From Paludibacteraceae bacterium (lineage in GTDB: Bacteria; Bacteroidota; Bacteroidia; Bacteroidales; Paludibacteraceae), in assembly GCA_018055865.1 (NCBI GenBank), contig JAGPGR010000092.1, forward strand, positions 1 to 7,207: a DNA stretch of 7,207 bases, read 5' to 3'. The notes under the pieces are model-generated. The model was not told the DNA's origin and searched no databases. It saw only the letters and a list, made by a program, of their open reading frames with translations. This document shows positions 1 to 5,972 of the stretch, piece after piece. Every line of letters begins with the position of its first letter. Position 1 is the stretch's first letter. Made by a program: the position numbers and the translations under genes.

Positions 1-433
1 AACTGAAGGCATCTCCCAAATCTGTTGTTTTACCTGCTAGAATGTTTTTTTGCAGATCAGGATTATAAACCAGTTTTGGGCTGCAAACTCCCGTAATGCT
101 TTGTATTTCATCCAGTAAACTCAGAAATTCCAGATGAGTAACTGAAGTGCTGCCCAGCGTTTTCAGTGGAACTTTTATTTTTACGCCATCATTCGGAGTA
201 TTGGTTTTTTCTTCTTTAACTAAATAATAGCAGGCATATATTTCTCCCTTTTTCCATGGGCTGAAAACAATAACCTTTTGATAATCATTATATTGTTCAA
301 CCGAAAAACCACGGGCATAATTTAATTTTAATATTGAAACGGGCTTCAAACTGTGTGCTTGTTCCTGTTTTTTGGTACAGGAAATGCACGTCATTAAAGC
401 CACCAGGAATATGAAAATTGTTTTTCTAAGCAT
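1..433 (-). CDS. ABC transporter substrate-binding lipoprotein, N-terminal part (FecB/BtuF/TroA-like), cut by window start
   Basis: The frame encodes 144 complete residues and runs off the window, so the C-terminal part is not visible. Residues 1-19 form a lipoprotein signal peptide: basic MLRK, a hydrophobic stretch, then a Cys after Ser (C19) as the likely lipidated residue, though the lipobox is not canonical. The mature part carries patterns I associate with Bacteroidota periplasmic binding proteins of the iron-siderophore/cobalamin class: LNYARGFSVEQY near 38-49, a SPWKKGE turn near 58-64, and STSVTHLEFLSLLDEIQSITGV near 97-118. The expected role is to hand a metal chelate or vitamin to an inner-membrane permease/ATPase, which should lie beyond the window edge. 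The start is the first possible ATG: the frame is open upstream to a stop at 511-509 but has no ATG, GTG or TTG there. A terminator hairpin sits directly upstream. The family is fairly secure; the substrate cannot be read from this fragment. Confidence 0.75.
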   Translation of the reverse strand, partial: MLRKTIFIFLVALMTCISCTKKQEQAHSLKPVSILKLNYARGFSVEQYNDYQKVIVFSPWKKGEIYACYYLVKEEKTNTPNDGVKIKVPLKTLGSTSVTHLEFLSLLDEIQSITGVCSPKLVYNPDLQKNILAGKTTDLGDAFS

Positions 434-445
434 GAATTTCGGATG

Positions 446-484
446 AAAAAAAATGAAGAACCGCAGAAATCTTTCCGCGGTTCT
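446..484 (-). terminator. Rho-independent terminator (or attenuator) after the MFS gene
   Basis: Read on the minus strand, AGAACCGC (484-477) and GCGGTTCT (464-457) form a perfect 8-bp GC-rich stem around a 12-base loop. Three bases later comes a run of eight T (453-446). This is the form of an intrinsic terminator for the MFS gene ending at 540. Its position is odd: the T-run ends 12 bases before the ATG of the next gene, leaving no room for a promoter between them. It may therefore act as an attenuator for that gene. Confidence 0.75.
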
Positions 485-499
485 CTGAATTTTCCGATA

Positions 500-521
500 C
501 TTTGCGGTTCATTCCACAAAG
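500..521 (-). other. Hairpin between the MFS stop and the terminator
   Basis: CTTTGTGG (521-514) and CCGCAAAG (507-500) can pair over 8 positions, one of them a G-U pair, around a six-base loop AATGAA. No T-run follows, so it is not a terminator by itself. It overlaps the candidate -7 word and the start of a small leader frame. It also contains a second copy of GAACCGC, the word that forms the 5' arm of the terminator stem. Confidence 0.4.
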
Positions 522-524
522 ATA
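517..524 (-). promoter_or_regulatory. Candidate -7 promoter element upstream of the binding-protein gene
   Basis: The minus strand reads TATCTTTG, an exact match to the Bacteroidota -7 consensus TAnnTTTG. I see no TTTG -33 element 19-21 bases upstream, so support is partial. A transcript starting here would carry a leader of roughly 75-80 bases holding the terminator hairpin. That would explain how the gene at 433 is expressed separately from the MFS gene. Confidence 0.35.
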
Positions 525-539
525 ACACGAATTTTTTAA

Positions 540-1997
540 TTATTTCTGAACAATTGATTTGTCATTTTTCACAAACAACCACAGTACTCCGGAGATAAAT
601 AATGTGACGCCGCAGATAAGGAATACAACGCCTTTATCGGCCGAATGATTGATAATTTCTCCCATTTTGAAACTCGCAACCATCTGCGGTAGCACCACCG
701 AGAGGTTGAATATTCCCATGTAAAGTCCCATTTTGGTTTGATCTACCCGTTCGCTCATGATGGCAAATGGCAACGAAACCACCGATCCCCAACCGATACC
801 GGCAATGGCGATGAAAAGGTAATAAACCGGAACCGACGTGGCAAAAAAGAAAATACCCGAGTAACCAACTGCCATGATGAAAATGGCTATAAGGTGTGTG
901 CGTACCATGCCTATTCTCTTGGCTATAGGATTGAGAACAAAAGCGGGCAAAATGGCGCTGATAAGACTTAAAATAAAGAATGCGAGTGAGTTAACTTTAC
1001 CGGCTGCATCGCCAAGTTCCATTTTATTGGTCAGGAAAAAGAAGGCGTAAATAAACATGGTCTGAACTCCAACCCACGTAAAGGCATGAGCCAGCAAAAT
1101 TTTCTGATAATCGTTGGCATTTTTCGGAATACGCAATGCGTTGGTCAAAACCAGGATGGAAGTGATAATCAGAATGATAAGACAGAATAATTCAACGTAA
1201 CCAAAACTAATCCCGGCCAGATTGATTTTTCCGGCAAAATCCAGCCCGAACAATTTGGAAATCAGCACATAAACACCATAAATCAATAAGCCTGTGAGTG
1301 GCAGCAACGACATAATGATGTCTTTTCCTGTGGAGGCCGATTTTGGTTTAGTTTCTTCACTTTCGTTGCTTAATATTCTTGGTTCTTCAATAAGTAATGC
1401 CGGGATGATGGCAGCAAAGAGCGTAATAGCTGCCCCAACATAAATGAGGACCATATTTCCCAAAATTCCTCCTATGAAATAAGCCAAAACCGCGAATGAA
1501 CCCGAAATAGTCTGCATCCAGGTGTAACCCTTGCTGCGTTCGTTCATGGTGGTACAGTCGGCCACCAGCGAGCGGGTGGGGTTGAGGCTGACGTTGATGG
1601 AGAGGTCGAGCAGAAGAGCCACAATGATGGCAATTGCAAGCAATCCGGCTTTGGGGTCATTGCCGCTGGCAAAAATGCTCTGGATTATTCCAAGATTAGG
1701 TAATGCCAACAGCATAAGAGCGGCCAGCAAACTGCCAATGATAATCCACGGACGACGACGACCGCCCATAAACCAGGACTTATCAGAAACCAGCCCTACA
1801 AGTGGCTGAGCAATGATACCGGCAATGGGTCCGGCTGCCCATACTATACCGATTTTGTCTATTTCCAGTCCGTAACGGGTGGAAAGTATCCAACTGAGCG
1901 CCGAAATCTGTACAGATAGAGCAAATCCCATCGCTGTGGAGGGCAGACTCAGGAGTACAAAGAAAGCATTTGATTTTTTCTTTTGAATGTCTAACAT
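540..1997 (-). CDS. MFS sugar transporter, SLC45/GPH (sucrose-maltose carrier) type
   Basis: This 485-residue inner-membrane protein has about twelve hydrophobic segments and a hydrophilic central loop near residues 210-228, rich in E, K and S. The loop between helices 2 and 3 reads GLVSDKSWFMGGRRRP (68-83), the D..(S)..GRRRP form typical of sucrose/maltose carriers of the SLC45 and glycoside-pentoside-hexuronide groups. A second hallmark is the helix 4-5 stretch with D131, N139, P140, R142 and D147, resembling the LD..N....P.RAL..D pattern of the same group. Length is normal for the family. It most likely moves a di- or oligosaccharide by proton symport; the exact sugar is not readable. It stands alone, with 311 bases of non-coding DNA before it and a terminator after it. 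A LacI/PurR-type operator lies about 136 bases upstream of the ATG, fitting sugar-responsive control. No metabolic partner gene is next to it here. Confidence 0.85.
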   Translation of the reverse strand: MLDIQKKKSNAFFVLLSLPSTAMGFALSVQISALSWILSTRYGLEIDKIGIVWAAGPIAGIIAQPLVGLVSDKSWFMGGRRRPWIIIGSLLAALMLLALPNLGIIQSIFASGNDPKAGLLAIAIIVALLLDLSINVSLNPTRSLVADCTTMNERSKGYTWMQTISGSFAVLAYFIGGILGNMVLIYVGAAITLFAAIIPALLIEEPRILSNESEETKPKSASTGKDIIMSLLPLTGLLIYGVYVLISKLFGLDFAGKINLAGISFGYVELFCLIILIITSILVLTNALRIPKNANDYQKILLAHAFTWVGVQTMFIYAFFFLTNKMELGDAAGKVNSLAFFILSLISAILPAFVLNPIAKRIGMVRTHLIAIFIMAVGYSGIFFFATSVPVYYLFIAIAGIGWGSVVSLPFAIMSERVDQTKMGLYMGIFNLSVVLPQMVASFKMGEIINHSADKGVVFLICGVTLFISGVLWLFVKNDKSIVQK

Positions 1998-2069
1998 GTT
2001 GGTTATTAGTTTATTTAAGTTTACTTGGAATTAAAAAATACGATTTTTTTCTTTCAGGAAAAGTAAATG

Positions 2070-2101
2070 CAATGTTATCGATTTTTATAACAAAAACGAA
2101 A
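2070..2101 (-). promoter_or_regulatory. Weak candidate promoter of the MFS gene with an overlapping inverted repeat
   Basis: On the minus strand TTTC (2101-2098) and TAACATTG (2077-2070) are separated by 20 bases. Each is one mismatch from the Bacteroidota -33 (TTTG) and -7 (TAnnTTTG) elements. The inverted repeat TGTTAT/ATAACA with an 8-base spacer (2073-2092) lies across the -7 element and spacer, where a repressor would block the polymerase. Both signals are weak in such A/T-rich DNA. Confidence 0.25.
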
Positions 2102-2132
2102 AAAAAGCTGTACTGAATTAGAAAAATCAATC

Positions 2133-2146
2133 TGCAAACGATTGCA
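2133..2146. promoter_or_regulatory. LacI/PurR-family operator upstream of the sugar transporter
   Basis: TGCAAACGATTGCA is an imperfect 14-bp palindrome with 12 of 14 positions symmetric and a central CG. It fits the LacI-family core GCAAnCGnTTnC exactly. LacI-family regulators insert a hinge helix at a central CG and often control sugar uptake, which matches the downstream MFS carrier. The regulator gene is not in the window. The site lies upstream of the weak promoter candidate, so whether it acts by repression or activation is open. Confidence 0.5.
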
Positions 2147-2308
2147 ATTTCATTGAAAAGATTTCCGGTAAAATGGCTTATCAATATTTATAAATAATAC
2201 TTCAACTTTCGCAAGTTCATATTAGTTTATAAATCAGAAGAATATGAATCAATCGTATCTGGTAATCAGTTAGATATACGTTTTTTCAGGAACAGAGGCT
2301 TCCGCCCC

Positions 2309-2905
2309 TTACACCCCCTTATTGATAGCTTCGATATAATTTAATATCTCAGTTCTGCCGGTTTTTTGCTCACTTGAAGTTAAAAAAACCGGTGGTAATT
2401 CTTCCCAGGTTTCGAGCAGTTTTTCTTCATACGCTTTCACGTTGCTTTTTCCACGCGTTGGCGATTGCTTGTCCATTTTGGTGAAAACGATGGAAAACGG
2501 AATGCTTTTTTCACCCAGCCATTCCATAAATTCCAGATCAATCTGCTGTGGCTCGTGGCGGCTATCGATCAGAACAAACAGATTATCAAGCTGTTCGCGA
2601 TTCAGAATGTAATCTTCAATCATGTTCTGAAGCTGACTGCGCATTTTTTTGCCGGTGCTGGCGTATCCATAACCCGGCAAATCGACAATATACCATTCGT
2701 TATTGATAATGAAATGATTGATTAACAGCGTTTTGCCAGGTTTCGACGATGTCATTGCCAACCCTTTTTTATTACAAAGCATGTTAATCAACGATGATTT
2801 ACCCACGTTGGAGCGGCCGATAAAGGCGTATTCCGGTTTTGTCCCTTCCGGACATTTCAGGTAATCGGTATTACTAACGACAAATTCTGCTGATTTTATT
2901 TCCAT
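2309..2905 (-). CDS. engB: Ribosome-biogenesis GTPase EngB (YsxC/YihA)
   Basis: The 198-residue length is typical for this single-domain TrmE-Era-EngA-YihA-type GTPase, which assists late assembly of the large ribosomal subunit. All GTPase motifs are present in order: G1/P-loop GRSNVGKS (30-37), switch I with KPGKT (55-59), G3 DLPGYG (75-80), G4 TKMD (142-145) and G5 TSS (176-178). The [14 protein letters not shown] context is diagnostic of EngB. The protein is expected to be cytosolic. Its ATG lies one base after the stop of the sodium:solute symporter, giving TAA-A-ATG, so translation is probably coupled and the two genes share a transcript. No Shine-Dalgarno sequence is visible; the bases before the start are A-rich. 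Neither an intrinsic terminator with a T-run nor another gene follows directly. Confidence 0.97.
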   Translation of the reverse strand: MEIKSAEFVVSNTDYLKCPEGTKPEYAFIGRSNVGKSSLINMLCNKKGLAMTSSKPGKTLLINHFIINNEWYIVDLPGYGYASTGKKMRSQLQNMIEDYILNREQLDNLFVLIDSRHEPQQIDLEFMEWLGEKSIPFSIVFTKMDKQSPTRGKSNVKAYEEKLLETWEELPPVFLTSSEQKTGRTEILNYIEAINKGV

Positions 2906-2906
2906 T

Positions 2907-4358
2907 TTAGCTGTCTTTTTCTTTTCTAAAAATCCACAATCCTACAAAAGTAATCAATCCGTTTAACATGAGCAATTCATATCCAAAGCTATAATTCCAG
3001 CTTTTTTTACTGATAAAATTCAATATATAGCAAATAATGGGCGAAAGCACCGCAATGATTGGCACCAACTTATCGTTTGTTTTCAGTTTTGTAAACAGCC
3101 CGAAAGCATACAAACCCAACAAAGGACCATACGTATACGATACGATGGTGTAAATGGCATCAATCACACTTTTATTGTTTATTTCCCTGAACAACAGGAT
3201 GATAAACAGGAAAATAATAGAGATTATCAGATGAATTCTCCGACGGATTTTCACTGCTTTTTCGTTGTTTCCCATCTTATCAACTTCCAGAATATCCACC
3301 GAGAAAGAGGTGGTGAGGGCAGCCAGCGCGGAGTCGGCACTCGAAAATGCAGCGGCAATAATTCCGATAACAAAAAGCACGTAAATCGTATTTCCCAGAT
3401 ACTGAATAGCAAAGAGCGGGAGAATATTGTCGGATATTGCTGGCAAAACTACACCATTTTGCGAAGCTATCATCAGCAGCATAGCTCCCAGCGTCAGGAA
3501 AAGAAAATTAATCGGCACAAATGCAATGCCGTACCAATACATGTTTTTCTGTGCATCTTTCAGGGTGCTGATAGTGAGGCTTTTCTGCATCATGTCCTGA
3601 TCCAATCCGGTCATCACGATAGGGATGAAAACCCCGCTCAGAAACTGTTTCCAGAAATTCTGTCTGCTGTGCCAGTCACCGAAAACAAAAATATCGGTCG
3701 CAGGGCTGTTTTTCAAGGCGGTGAATAATGCTGCATTTGTCAGATTGATGCGTTTCGTTACCTCAATGATAATCAGTATCAAAGTGGCAATCATGATAAC
3801 TGTTTGGATGATATCGGTCCAAATTACAGTATTTATTCCGCTGCGTTGGGTGTACATCCAGATTAGTAATACGGTGCAGAAAACCGTGACCCAAAAAGGT
3901 ACATTCCAGGCATTAAATACCGTTTGCTGTAAAATTAGTGCTACTATGTAAAGTCGTGCCGAAGCACCGATTGTTTTCCCGAACAGGAAAAATGAAGCGC
4001 CTGTTTTATAAGTTCGCCGTCCAAAACGCCCATCCAGATAGGTATAAATGGTGGTGAGATTGAGCTTGTAATAAATCGGCAGCAACACCTTAGCAATCAC
4101 GATGTAGCCGAAGAAAAATCCAAACACGGTCTGCATGTAGTTGAAACTCACATCGCGTACCATGCCCGGCACAGACACGAACGTAACACCCGAAATGGAA
4201 GTTCCGATCATGCCGATAGCCACTACCCACCAGGAAGATTTTCGGTTGGCCCTGAAAAACGCATCATTGTCGGAACCTCGCCGGCTCACCAGGTGCGAAA
4301 TGAGGAGCAAAACGGCAAAATAGACACCTATAATGAGTAATACGGAGTAGCTTTGCAT
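2907..4358 (-). CDS. Sodium:solute symporter (SSS/SLC5 family)
   Basis: This 483-residue inner-membrane protein has about 13 hydrophobic segments and the LeuT-fold signatures of the SSS family. The unwound first core helix reads [14 protein letters not shown] (52-65). [12 protein letters not shown] segment (251-261) matches the family's G.DQ..vQR motif with K in place of R. The Na+-site helix carries [14 protein letters not shown] (335-348), with adjacent serines followed by ADS, as expected for the Na2 site. It should couple sodium influx to uptake of a small solute; candidates include sugars, sialic acid, amino acids or carboxylates, and the sequence does not decide. It follows a weak terminator and directly precedes engB with a one-base gap. 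The chosen ATG begins the protein at the first membrane helix ([14 protein letters not shown]), which is normal for the family. Confidence 0.92.
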   Translation of the reverse strand: MQSYSVLLIIGVYFAVLLLISHLVSRRGSDNDAFFRANRKSSWWVVAIGMIGTSISGVTFVSVPGMVRDVSFNYMQTVFGFFFGYIVIAKVLLPIYYKLNLTTIYTYLDGRFGRRTYKTGASFFLFGKTIGASARLYIVALILQQTVFNAWNVPFWVTVFCTVLLIWMYTQRSGINTVIWTDIIQTVIMIATLILIIIEVTKRINLTNAALFTALKNSPATDIFVFGDWHSRQNFWKQFLSGVFIPIVMTGLDQDMMQKSLTISTLKDAQKNMYWYGIAFVPINFLFLTLGAMLLMIASQNGVVLPAISDNILPLFAIQYLGNTIYVLFVIGIIAAAFSSADSALAALTTSFSVDILEVDKMGNNEKAVKIRRRIHLIISIIFLFIILLFREINNKSVIDAIYTIVSYTYGPLLGLYAFGLFTKLKTNDKLVPIIAVLSPIICYILNFISKKSWNYSFGYELLMLNGLITFVGLWIFRKEKDS

Positions 4359-4388
4359 GCAGGATTTTATAAATATTCACAAATGCAG

Positions 4389-4413
4389 GAAAAAATCAGT
4401 TAACGACTGATTT
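4389..4413 (-). terminator. Weak intrinsic terminator after the NAD(P)-binding protein gene
   Basis: On the minus strand AAATCAGT (4413-4406), loop CGTTA and ACTGATTT (4400-4393) form a perfect 8-bp stem whose 3' arm runs into further T residues, giving six T in a row. It lies in the 82-bp gap between the stop at 4441 and the symporter start at 4358. The low GC content of the stem makes it a weak terminator at best; it could also be an operator for the symporter gene. Confidence 0.45.
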
Positions 4414-4440
4414 CAATTGTGTTGATCTTTGTTTTCAGTT

Positions 4441-5088
4441 TTATTTTCCAATCAAAACAAATAATTCTTTCAGCCGATAAACTCCCGATGATGTTTTTTC
4501 AGCCACTGCAATCATTGCTTCGGCCACTTCATATCCCTTTATTGGTTTGTAGTTTTGCAACAAACCTATTTTGTTCAGGGCGTACATCACTTTCAAACCC
4601 ATTTTTTCGGCCATTCGGTTTTCTTTCCTGTTACCATCCAATTGTCCGGGTTGAAGAATTTGAATAGTCCTGAATGGCAGGCTTTTAACTGAATCTTCGA
4701 GCTTTCCTTTCATATTCGTATAAAAATTTAAGGAATTGGAGCTTGCTCCGGCCGAAGAAATGAGTACATAAACCGGTACGCTGTTCTCAGCAGCTGTTTT
4801 TGCCGTTTCATACTGGTAAGTATAGTCAACCTTATATTGATTATCCTTGGTTTTGGCTGTTTTGATGGTAGTCCCCATAGCTGAAAATAGAACATCACCT
4901 TTTAACATATTTTTCCACAATTCCGGTTTGTCGAAATCCACAACATGTTCCGTAAGTTTTGGATGAGTCACTCCGCTTTTTCGTCGAACGAGTGATATGA
5001 CTTCTGAATAATCACTGTGTGTCAACAGTTTACTGATCAGTTCGCTCCCGACCAGGCCGGTGGAGCCAATTACAATTGCCTTTTTCAT
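4441..5088 (-). CDS. NAD(P)-binding atypical SDR, HTATIP2/TIP30-like
   Basis: The 215-residue protein is a single Rossmann-fold domain. It opens with a dinucleotide-binding loop GSTGLVG (8-14, G-x-x-G-x-x-G) after a short beta strand. Further family marks are FSAMGTT (68-74), VLISSAGASS (108-117), the Y-x-x-x-K pair Y123 and K127 in YTNMKGKLE, and LQPGQLDGNRKENR (145-158). The last two closely resemble the KG.(V/L)E and RPG.L..R.E.R elements of human TIP30/HTATIP2 and its bacterial relatives. With S111/S112 and the Tyr/Lys pair, a redox or epimerase activity is possible, but the substrate of bacterial members is not established to my knowledge. No signal peptide is visible, so the protein should be cytosolic. 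It lies 57 bases after porT, with its own candidate -7 element, and a weak terminator follows. Confidence 0.85.
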   Translation of the reverse strand: MKKAIVIGSTGLVGSELISKLLTHSDYSEVISLVRRKSGVTHPKLTEHVVDFDKPELWKNMLKGDVLFSAMGTTIKTAKTKDNQYKVDYTYQYETAKTAAENSVPVYVLISSAGASSNSLNFYTNMKGKLEDSVKSLPFRTIQILQPGQLDGNRKENRMAEKMGLKVMYALNKIGLLQNYKPIKGYEVAEAMIAVAEKTSSGVYRLKELFVLIGK

Positions 5089-5108
5089 TATTTTACTGTA
5101 TTAATAAG

Positions 5109-5116
5109 CAAATATA
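5109..5116 (-). promoter_or_regulatory. Candidate -7 promoter element for the SDR gene
   Basis: The minus strand reads TATATTTG, a perfect match to the Bacteroidota -7 consensus TAnnTTTG, inside the 57-bp porT-SDR gap. A start site a few bases downstream would give a leader of about 15 bases before the ATG at 5088. A convincing TTTG -33 element is not seen at 19-21 bases upstream. The site suggests that the SDR gene may be transcribed independently of porT. Confidence 0.4.
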
Positions 5117-5145
5117 AGGAATTATTTTTCAGAAAAAGAATGGAT

Positions 5146-5832
5146 TTACTCGAAATTGAAAGTGAGAGTAATCATTCGGGTTGTAAGTTTGCTGAGCGAT
5201 TCGGTGTGATGAATGGTTTGAGGATTGAGCAAAGCTCCTGCATCACGTTCATCCAGAGGTGTCAGCATATTGTTGAATCCGAATGAGAATTTCAGTTCAG
5301 GGGCAAGTTTGAAAAACGAGAAGTAAATATTGCAGCCTGCTCCGGCTTCTATCAACGCATCGAATGGTTTGAGCAGCACTGTTCTTTCCTTATTTCTGCC
5401 CCAGTCTATCCAGAGTCCTCCTCCGGCAATGAGATAAGGGCGGAAATTTCCGGTTCTGACAGAACTGTATTTCAAGTAAATAGGTAGGTACAGGGGAACT
5501 GAAAGAATATCAGTGCCGGATGAATCGGGATAATCGAGCATACGCTGGCTGAGCATCAGGGTGGGGGTGAAGCGCAGATTCAGATAGCGGGAGAGGCGAA
5601 GATCGCTGATGGCTCCCACCGAGAATCCGGGAATGATGTTGGAAACGCTTACATCATAGTCTTTCGATGCCGGAATAACGGCAAAGTCCATAAAATTCAC
5701 TCCCAGTGAAAAACCGAAATGCACCGGTTTTTCATCAGTAAAAGGAAGATTGCCCTGGGCCCGGAGTTGAGTACCCGAAAATAGAACAAGCAATAATGAG
5801 ATGAGTAATGTGGTGATGGATTTGCGCTGCAT
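5146..5832 (-). CDS. porT: Type IX secretion system outer-membrane protein PorT
   Basis: The 228-residue protein begins with a Sec signal peptide (basic MQRK, hydrophobic residues 6-20, likely cleavage after LRA at 25, before Q26). The mature part is a small eight-stranded-type beta barrel. Features I recognise from PorT/SprT proteins are PVHFGFSLGVNFMDF (36-50), the LNLRFTPTLMLSQRMLDY block, LYLPIYLKYSSVRTGNFRPYL, an EAGAGCNIYFSFFKLAPELKFSFG segment (shown here in two parts: EAGAGCNIYF and FKLAPELKFSFG), and a C-terminal beta strand ending in aromatic-rich LTFNFE. PorT is required for gingipain secretion in Porphyromonas gingivalis and, as SprT, for gliding and secretion in Flavobacterium. 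It sits between infB and an unrelated SDR gene, with no other type IX component in view. A generic PorT-family/OMP_b-brl_2 barrel of unknown role is the main alternative. Confidence 0.8.
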   Translation of the reverse strand: MQRKSITTLLISLLLVLFSGTQLRAQGNLPFTDEKPVHFGFSLGVNFMDFAVIPASKDYDVSVSNIIPGFSVGAISDLRLSRYLNLRFTPTLMLSQRMLDYPDSSGTDILSVPLYLPIYLKYSSVRTGNFRPYLIAGGGLWIDWGRNKERTVLLKPFDALIEAGAGCNIYFSFFKLAPELKFSFGFNNMLTPLDERDAGALLNPQTIHHTESLSKLTTRMITLTFNFE

Positions 5833-5902
5833 TCCGGCTGTGTTAGTTTGTTTGAAAACGTCTTAACAGGCATTTTATTGTAAAGAAAACCTGTTTAAAA
5901 GC

Positions 5903-5935
5903 ACAAATTTCCATTTTATTGAAATGGAAATTTGT
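5903..5935 (-). terminator. Long A/T-rich hairpin downstream of infB, possible terminator
   Basis: ACAAATTTCCATTT (5903-5916) and AAATGGAAATTTGT (5922-5935) are perfect 14-bp complements around a five-base loop. The hairpin begins 37 bases after the infB stop. On the minus strand it is followed by GCTTTTAAAC, only a poor T-run, so intrinsic termination is uncertain. On the plus strand TTTGTTATG follows. It could instead stabilise the 3' end of the infB transcript. The loop word CATTTTATTG (5912-5921) recurs at 5871-5880. Confidence 0.5.
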
Positions 5936-5972
5936 TTGTTATGTCTACCGCGTTTGATTTTGGCAGTTAATA

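Larger units (their letters stand above)
1998..2308. other. 311-bp intergenic region, engB to MFS gene
   Basis: No gene is supported here. Reading toward the MFS gene, the stretch contains a G-rich hairpin just after the engB stop without a T-run, a short inverted repeat AACTT-4-AAGTT (2204-2217), a perfect A/T palindrome TATTTATAAATA (2185-2196), the LacI-type operator (2133-2146), and the inverted repeat TGTTAT-8-ATAACA (2073-2092) over a weak promoter candidate. The region is strongly A/T-rich, so the short A/T palindromes may be chance. Confidence 0.6.

Noticed and set aside
738..1809. Plus-strand open frames of 77 and 92 codons opposite the MFS gene
   Set aside because: They are antisense shadows of a coding region with clear family motifs.
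2005..2230. Direct repeat ATTAGTTTAT at 2005-2014 and 2221-2230
   Set aside because: A ten-base A/T-rich match in a very A/T-rich spacer is likely to be chance.
2244..2273. Nine-residue plus-strand frame in the engB-MFS spacer
   Set aside because: It is too short, has no promoter word and nothing else suggests translation.
2289..2309. G-rich hairpin (GGGGC-GGAA-GCCTC on the minus strand) just after the engB stop
   Set aside because: It is a short stem with one G-U pair and no T-run, so it does not qualify as an intrinsic terminator; two G-tracts alone do not make a quadruplex.
3231..3951. Two plus-strand open frames of 165 and 108 codons opposite the symporter gene
   Set aside because: They lie fully antisense to a well-supported membrane protein gene, have unpatterned composition and show no recognisable motif.
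4419..5286. Plus-strand frames of 82 and 89 codons around the SDR and porT genes
   Set aside because: They cross gene ends in antisense and have no independent support; the minus-strand genes explain the sequence.
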